A stretch of 64,000 bases of DNA from Sporobolomyces roseus (lineage: Eukaryota; Basidiomycota; Microbotryomycetes; Sporidiobolales; Sporidiobolaceae). Shown here one piece after another: positions 58,240 to 64,000 of this stretch. The stretch covers positions 248,001 through 312,000 of the forward strand of contig JADILM010000007.1 of the NCBI GenBank assembly GCA_016617785.1. Direction: 5' to 3'. Each line of letters begins with the position of its first letter. Position 1 is the first letter of the stretch. The translations under genes were made by a program, and so were the position numbers. The notes under the pieces are model-generated. The model was given only the letters and a program-made list of their open reading frames with translations, was not told where the DNA came from and did not search any database.

Positions 58240-61200
58240 TCAAGCATCCATACCGAGGTTGACGAGGGCATCGAAACGACCGGTGAATTGCTCCATTTCG
58301 TCGCGAGCGGCTTGAGCAGGATCGAAAGCCTCGTCGCGGAAAGGAGTAGGATCCCATTTCGAACCTTTCCAACCTCCATTGTCGTGAATGTAGATCAAGA
58401 AGCCTAATTAAAGAGAGCGACAGACGTGAGCGATTCATTTCTGTTGTAAAGAGGAGAATGTGAGGAAGCGAGCTTACGACGCCAGAGAGGGTCGAGAGAA
58501 AGAATGTCGGGGTTTCCAATCGCTATTAATCCTCCTTGCGGTCTCGTGACTGCTACGTTGAAACGTTTCTCGTTGCTGAGGAAACCGATCGCGAATCGTT
58601 CGTCTTGTTCGAGGTACTCCTTGTTCGAACGGACTGTCGACATGATAATCACCCTGCGGGACAGCGATGGGGAAGGGTGAATCAGGATGATGAGAGGGTA
58701 AGGAACGAGGAAGAGCGAGACTCACGAGCGTTCGGATCCTTGGAATTGTTCAACTGAACCGATGCTGAGCTGCGGACGATCGTGTTGCTTCAAAGCGACG
58801 CGTAGCTTCGAGCACTGAGCTGAGTACGGAGCGATGATGCCTGTCGAACAGATGTGTCGTCAGTTTCATTGGAATCGTCGAGAAGCTTGAGTGAGGACGA
58901 CGCACCGATATCACTGTCGACGACTTTCACCTTCTTCGACTTCCTCAAGCTCTCGACGTATTGTCTGACCGTAGAGATCTCAGAGACGTTGAAGAATGAT
59001 GGACTCGTACCTTCACGCTCGTCCACACCCTTGACACTGTGGAAAATGATTGGGAAGTTCTTGTTTGGCCATCCATCCCATTGTCGAAGAGAAGCGGTGA
59101 TCGAGACGGGAGCACACGCTTGAAGTTCACCGGCGTAGAATTCCTTGTTGGAAGTTGCGAGAATAGCTGGATGATTACGATAATTCTGGACCAGTTTCGA
59201 GTAGGTGGTTCCGCGATATTCGATGTTCTCGTGATTGTACTGAGGGTTCAGCATGATGCGTTCGAGGAACGATGTCTCGAGTCCGAGCTTTCCAGCGACA
59301 GGGGAGCGGATAATCTGTGAGTTTTTGCGCTTCAGGTGAGATGGAGCCATCGATAAATGGGAGGTATGGAAAGCGTACGGGTCCGAGTTGCTTGGGGTCT
59401 CCAGCGAGAATGACACTTGTACCCTTCGAGGCTAAGCTGAGAGGGAGGAAGGCTGCGGAACGATAAAACGACGGATCAGTCAAGCGAGGTTCTGATCTCA
59501 AGCGAAAACGAATAGAGCCAACCTTCGGGCTCCGTAGCTTGACCGGCCTAAAGATCACATAGAAGAAACATCAGTGCGGAGATTTGAAGTCACTGAAAGC
59601 TGAGAGAGCTCACCTCATCGACGAAGATATGAGAGAAATGTCCCTCTTTCAAACCGACACCTTTGAGGATACTAGCCGAAATGCAAGTCGAGATTATGAC
59701 TTGATACCTCTTGAGTTTGTCGAGAGCGGGACAAGTGAAGCTACCGTCTTCGAGGTATGAGTGCTTCATGATGTCGGGCAAAACATCGTCGGTCATTCGA
59801 CTAGGAGCGTTCAATCGGAAGAGCACGTCTTCTGGGAGGTCGAGTCGTCGGCAGAGAAGGTCGGCAGCAGAGTTCGATGGTGCAGTGAGGAGGATAGTCG
59901 CATCGAAGTTGACGAGCTGTTGACAAGCTTCGATGATCGTCACGGTCTTGCCTGTTTTCGTATGCATCCATGCGTAAGTTTCGCTCGGAGCCCGAGAGAG
60001 ATAAACGAAATCGCACCCGTTCCAGGAGGTCCGAATACTACGTAAGGTGCTTCTCCACTCGTGTTGCTCAAAATGGCGACAACTGCTTCCTTTTGAGCGT
60101 GATTCGATTCGATCGGTTTCGAGATGAAGTTGTGATGTTGCTCTCCACCGGCGATAGCGTTGGTTTGAAGACCGAGGGTTGGGAAGAGTAGCTGCGAACG
60201 TGGAAGGGGACCACCGAGAGCCTGAAGTTGACGACGAATGGGGATGCGAGAAATCGAGAACTGAACGTCGAAGGTAGCGTTTCTGATTACAATCGAGAGT
60301 AGCTCAGTATACAACTCGGGGGAATGGTTGAAGAAAGCGACGTACGATGCAGGCTGGAAGTTCTTGTCGAACTTGAGACCAACTCGATCTGCTTCGACCA
60401 CGACCACGATTCCTTCGTACCACCTCTTGTCGCTCGAGTTGCGAGTCTGGACCTTGATCTTGTCGCTACGAAGGACCGAAGGACGTTTCTCTGCCAATCC
60501 TGGAACGTTCAAGCTGTCGAGTGGCAGGATGTGTCAGTTCAGAGTAAAGAAAGAGCAGACAAAAACGCGTACAAGAAGAGATTCCCGGACGTCGATTTGA
60601 GGGTAGTGTTCTCCATATCGTATCGACGGATGTCGATTCTGCGCAGGTGACATTCGCTGAGTTCGGAACAAAGCGAACGAGAAATGGAATAAGCTTACTC
60701 TTCTTGATATGCCTCGACGTAGAGCAAGGTCGACCAGAACTTCTGATAGTTCGCATACGACAAACTGCCAGGGTAACGACGCAATTCACGAATGTGCTCT
60801 CCTATAGTCGGCAACTCGAGGACCTTTTCGAGCCATTTCGGAGTGTGGAACCAAGGGAGACGTTCGGTCCACGGAATGTTTTGTTTGAAATCGTCTCTCG
60901 GAGCTGCGATCGTATTCTTCTCGTCGGCTCGAGGTCGATTGCGAAGTTCAGGTTTGACGTAGGGAATTTTCGAAGAGAATCGGTCGATGTCTTCCTTTAC
61001 TCCGACTGAACCTTTGACTGTGCGCTGAATCGAGAACGACTCTCCTTGACCCTGAGCGCTAAAGTCGAAGATGAGAGTCTCTTCGTAGGATCCGATGTCG
61101 TTTCGAGGTTGAAAGTGAACGGAAACCTTGAGCGGTTTGCCAGGCTTGATGGTCGTCGCACGAGAGAAGGATTGGACCGAGAAGCTACACAGAGAAGGCT

Positions 61201-61779
61201 TCATTAGGTTGACGCATTGACGACGAAAGTGTGGGAGAAGACGAGAACGCACTGGCGACGTCCAGCGTTTTGCGAATTCTCACGGAACTTGACGCTTTCG
61301 AGCACAACCTTCGATTCCCCAGGATCGATGGTGACGAATCGAGTAGGCTGATGAGCTGCAGTTTGTTCCGTCATCTCCTCGAATTCGATCAAACCGAAAT
61401 CGATCTCTCCTTCGGGAGTCATCTGAATGGTAGATCGGTTGGATTCAGCAATGGCTTTCGCATCCTTCGCTCGTCGATACTTGAGCTTGAGGATATGCTT
61501 TGGCGAGGCGACGTGGCGTTGCCACTCCTTTGGCTTCATCTGGCTCGAACAAAGTCGACACTGAATGCGTCCATTTGGTAAAGTGATCACTTCGACGTCG
61601 AGAGCTGCGAGGCGAGTAGAGTGAGGTCCTCCAGCGACATGTTGACCGTAGCTGTTCGGAGAGTCGAAGTAACGTTCGCAGGTGTCGCAGTAAGGGAGGT
61701 TGTGGTCGAAGGGACATCGATCTCTATCCGAACATTGCGCATTGCGCAAAAATTCTTGACAAGGGATACTCGAGGTCAT
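58240..61779 (-). CDS. MOV10/SDE3-like SF1 RNA helicase with CCCH finger (tandem copy 2)
   Basis: Tandem paralog of the gene at 53806-57352, same strand, same exon plan. CCCH finger [20 protein letters not shown], then [19 protein letters not shown] and [19 protein letters not shown]. Strand-rich domain [20 protein letters not shown] and linker [20 protein letters not shown]. Motor motifs GPPGTGKT (split by an intron), [32 protein letters not shown] (25-nt exon again), [53 protein letters not shown] and [18 protein letters not shown]. In motif VI the usual RAxxxL reads RPQGGL. The protein ends NLGMDA. Roughly 60% of residues match copy 1 in the motor and fewer in the N-terminal half (by eye). 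The expected role is RNA remodelling in silencing or decay; partners are not visible here. Confidence 0.85.
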
Positions 61780-62270
61780 CTATTTGCTCGTATATGGGAG
61801 TCTGTGTCAGCTTCGTATGATGATTCGGGACAGACAAAGGGAGAGGTAGGAGATGAGCCAAAAAGATAGGAGAGCTCACCGAATCGTCGTAGACTATCAG
61901 GGCTATGGAGACCTTTCCAGACAGTCGAGAAGAGGTCTTACTACAGTCTGAGATGGGCTAGATAGTCGCACTGGGTCGAGGAGAGGTGAGAAGTCGAATG
62001 TTGAGGGAACCAAAAGGAGGTTATTCAATTGAGAGGAATAGCTTGAGAGAGAAGTCGTATAAGTCGCTAGACTCTCTCAGTGAGCTATTGAGAGCTACTA
62101 GACCAAAGAGTAGTCGATTCGAATGAGAGGTAGAGGAGAGAGATTGTCTCGATGATTTTTGTGAGGGGTGAAATAAGCGAAAACTCGACAGCTCTCTTGA
62201 TGGTTCGAAAGGTATCGACCGAGGGTCATGATAGTCTACTAGAGAGTGTAAAATTACACTCAAGTACTCG
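61780..62270 (-). repeat. Upstream block shared by both MOV10-like helicase genes (copy 2)
   Basis: Direct repeat of 57353-57840. A 5' UTR intron (61780-61879, GTGAGC...AAATAG) ends exactly at the ATG as in copy 1. The block ends about 100 bp from the divergent ATP1 start, so part of it may also serve ATP1. Confidence 0.8.
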
Positions 62271-62372
62271 GAAGGAGTAGAAGCGAGAGTTGGAATTTTG
62301 GAAATCAAGCCTGCGTGTCTTTAGCAATTCTTCCTCCTCCCTCCCCTCCTCTCGATCCTCCCTCACGCCACC
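62271..62372. promoter_or_regulatory. ATP1 proximal promoter and leader
   Basis: A pyrimidine-rich leader (TTCTTCCTCCTCCCTCCCC) runs into the ATP1 start, which sits in a strong context (GCCACCATGC). With the repeat block it forms a divergent promoter region toward helicase 2. Confidence 0.5.
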
Positions 62373-63956
62373 ATGCAACGATCTCTCCGTCTTGCTAACC
62401 TCACCGCCAAGGTAGCTGTGAGTCACGCAAACTTCCATCTACCCTAGAGGCTTCACCGTTGAGGAATAGGACTGACCAAGCTCTCATTGAATCTACTCCT
62501 ACCTCGACATCTTCTAGCGCCCTACCGCGGTTCGTTCCTACGCTACCGCCAAGCCTGGTGAGTTCTATACACCTGGTTGGGTTATTCTAGCATGCAAACT
62601 GATTCAAAGAGTGGTTGTAATTAGCGGCATCCGAGGTTGCTTCAATCCTCGAATCCCGCATCTCGGGCTCGACTGCTGGAGCTGATGTTCAAGAGACCGG
62701 TCGCGTACTCACCATTGGAGATGGTATCGCTCGGTAAGCCATATCTCGCTCTTATCTAGCCTCTCCCTTGCCACAAACTGACAATCACAATTTCTTGGGG
62801 GAAATTCAGTGTCTACGGTCTCCGAAACGTTCAAGGTCAGTTTCAATCGATGCAGGGATATAGAGGGTCGTATCAGGGATTCAGTGACTGATTCAAGTTA
62901 TCGTATACAGCCGAAGAGATGGTTGAGTTCTCCTCGGGAGTTCGCGGCATGTGCCTTAACTTGGAAGCCGGTACGTTTCATCTCTCACTTTTATCAGTCG
63001 AACGTAGAGGAGCTCATTCAATTCCGTGTGATGCATAGACAACGTCGGAGTAACCATCTTCGGTAACGATCGTCTCATGTTAGTCCTACCCCCCACACTT
63101 TTCTTCGAAATCGACGATGACGAGAAAATGTTACTTAACTCTCGCTTCGTTCTGATTCTACAGCAAGGAAGGTGACACAGTAAAGCGTACCGGAAACATT
63201 GTCGACATTCCCGTCGGACCTGAGATGCTCGGTCGTGTCGTCGACGCTCTCGGTAACCCCATCGATGGAAAGGGTCCTATCAACACCAAGGAACGTCGAC
63301 GTGCTCAAGTCAAGGCCCCTGGTGTCCTCCCCCGTGCATCCGTTTCGCAACCCATGTTGACTGGTCTCAAGTCTGTCGACGCCATGGTTCCCATCGGTCG
63401 TGGACAGCGTGAGTTGATCATTGGTGATCGTCAAACCGGAAAGACCGCAGTTGCTATCGACACCATCCTCAACCAGAAGCGATGGAACGACGGTAACGAC
63501 GAGGCCGCCAAGCTTTACTGTGTTTACGTCGCTGTTGGACAAAAGCGATCCACTGTCGCCCAACTCGTACAAACTCTCGAGGAGAACGACGCTCTCAAGT
63601 ACTCCATCATCGTCGCCGCTACCGCTTCCGAGGCCGCTCCCCTTCAATACCTCGCTCCTTTCGCCGGAACTGCGATCGGAGAGTGGTTCCGAGACAACGG
63701 AAAGCACGCCCTCATCATCTTCGACGATCTTTCCAAGCAAGCCGTCGCCTACCGTCAAATGTCCCTTCTTCTCCGTCGACCTCCCGGACGTGAGGCCTAC
63801 CCCGGAGATGTCTTCTACCTCCACTCTCGTCTTCTCGAGCGTGCTGCTAAACTCTCCGACAAGCACGGAGGAGGATCGCTCACTGCTCTTCCCGTTATTG
63901 AGACCCAAGGAGGAGATGTCTCGGCTTACATTCCCACCAACGTTATTTCCATCACG
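62373..63956 (+). CDS. ATP1: ATP synthase F1 alpha subunit, mitochondrial (3' end outside window)
   Basis: Alpha subunit of the mitochondrial F1 ATPase. The N-terminus [20 protein letters not shown] is a basic presequence leading into [20 protein letters not shown]. The nucleotide fold follows: [77 protein letters not shown] with the P-loop GDRQTGKT, then [40 protein letters not shown] and [20 protein letters not shown]. Seven short 5' exons (one of 26 nt at about 62809-62835) precede a long one; the last visible exon ends at 63956 before a GTAAGT donor. Codon use is strongly biased to C-ending codons, as for a highly expressed gene. The start was set by the presequence. Confidence 0.93.
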
Positions 63957-64000
63957 TAAGTTTCCCTAGTTTCTACGAGTTTGGAGGAATTCAGGAGGAG

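Noticed and set aside
63135..63908. 257-codon minus-strand frame antisense to ATP1
   Set aside because: It arises from the strong C-ending codon bias of ATP1; the ATP1 frame is certain.

Overview
The window is nuclear DNA of a fungus, most probably a basidiomycete yeast of the Pucciniomycotina/Microbotryomycetes type; that placement is inference. Genes are densely packed on both strands, nearly all are cut by many 45-110 nt introns (GTGAGT/GTAAGT ... CTGAC/CTAAC ... CAG/TAG), and the conserved genes are fungal in kind: DASH subunit SPC34, CDC4, an UBC2/STE50-type adaptor with SAM, RA and SH3 domains, HRT3/Pof7, ADE12, SmD1, ATP1. No RNA gene, CRISPR array or intact transposon was seen.

Layout. 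0-5 kb: the tail of a multi-pass membrane protein, a GST-like protein and a DHA1-type MFS exporter. 6-16 kb: SPC34, an unknown protein, an F-box protein, a 7-TM protein related to the first gene, and an F-box/LRR-like protein with an acidic tail. 16-25 kb: CDC4, a large unknown coiled-coil-like protein, a RAD51 paralog and a GPI-type cell-wall protein. 26-32 kb: an allantoate-permease-type MFS transporter and HRT3. 32-51 kb: housekeeping genes (Ariadne-type RBR ligase, SmD1, STE50/UBC2, ADE12, a septin-like membrane protein) with five members of one MYND-type zinc-finger family among them; two look intact and three look truncated or broken. 51-62 kb: a DEAD-box helicase with an RGG tail, then two tandem MOV10/SDE3-like RNA helicases with N-terminal CCCH fingers. 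62-64 kb: the 5' part of ATP1, cut by the window edge.

Links between genes. CDC4, HRT3 and the two F-box-like proteins would feed SCF ubiquitin ligases, and the RBR ligase can act beside SCF. SPC34 belongs to the outer-kinetochore DASH ring. The MYND genes and the helicase pair show local duplication, decay and probable gene conversion.

The most striking observations are splicing features: a start codon assembled across an intron in SPC34, a 7-nt exon in SmD1, and a 4-nt exon followed by a GC-AG intron that completes the catalytic GDEGKGK loop of adenylosuccinate synthetase. Also notable are a septin-like protein with a degenerate P-loop and C-terminal membrane anchor, and about 490 bp of upstream DNA shared by the two helicase genes whose near half is much better conserved than their coding regions. 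All exon boundaries were read by eye from splice motifs and reading frame; none is backed by transcripts.
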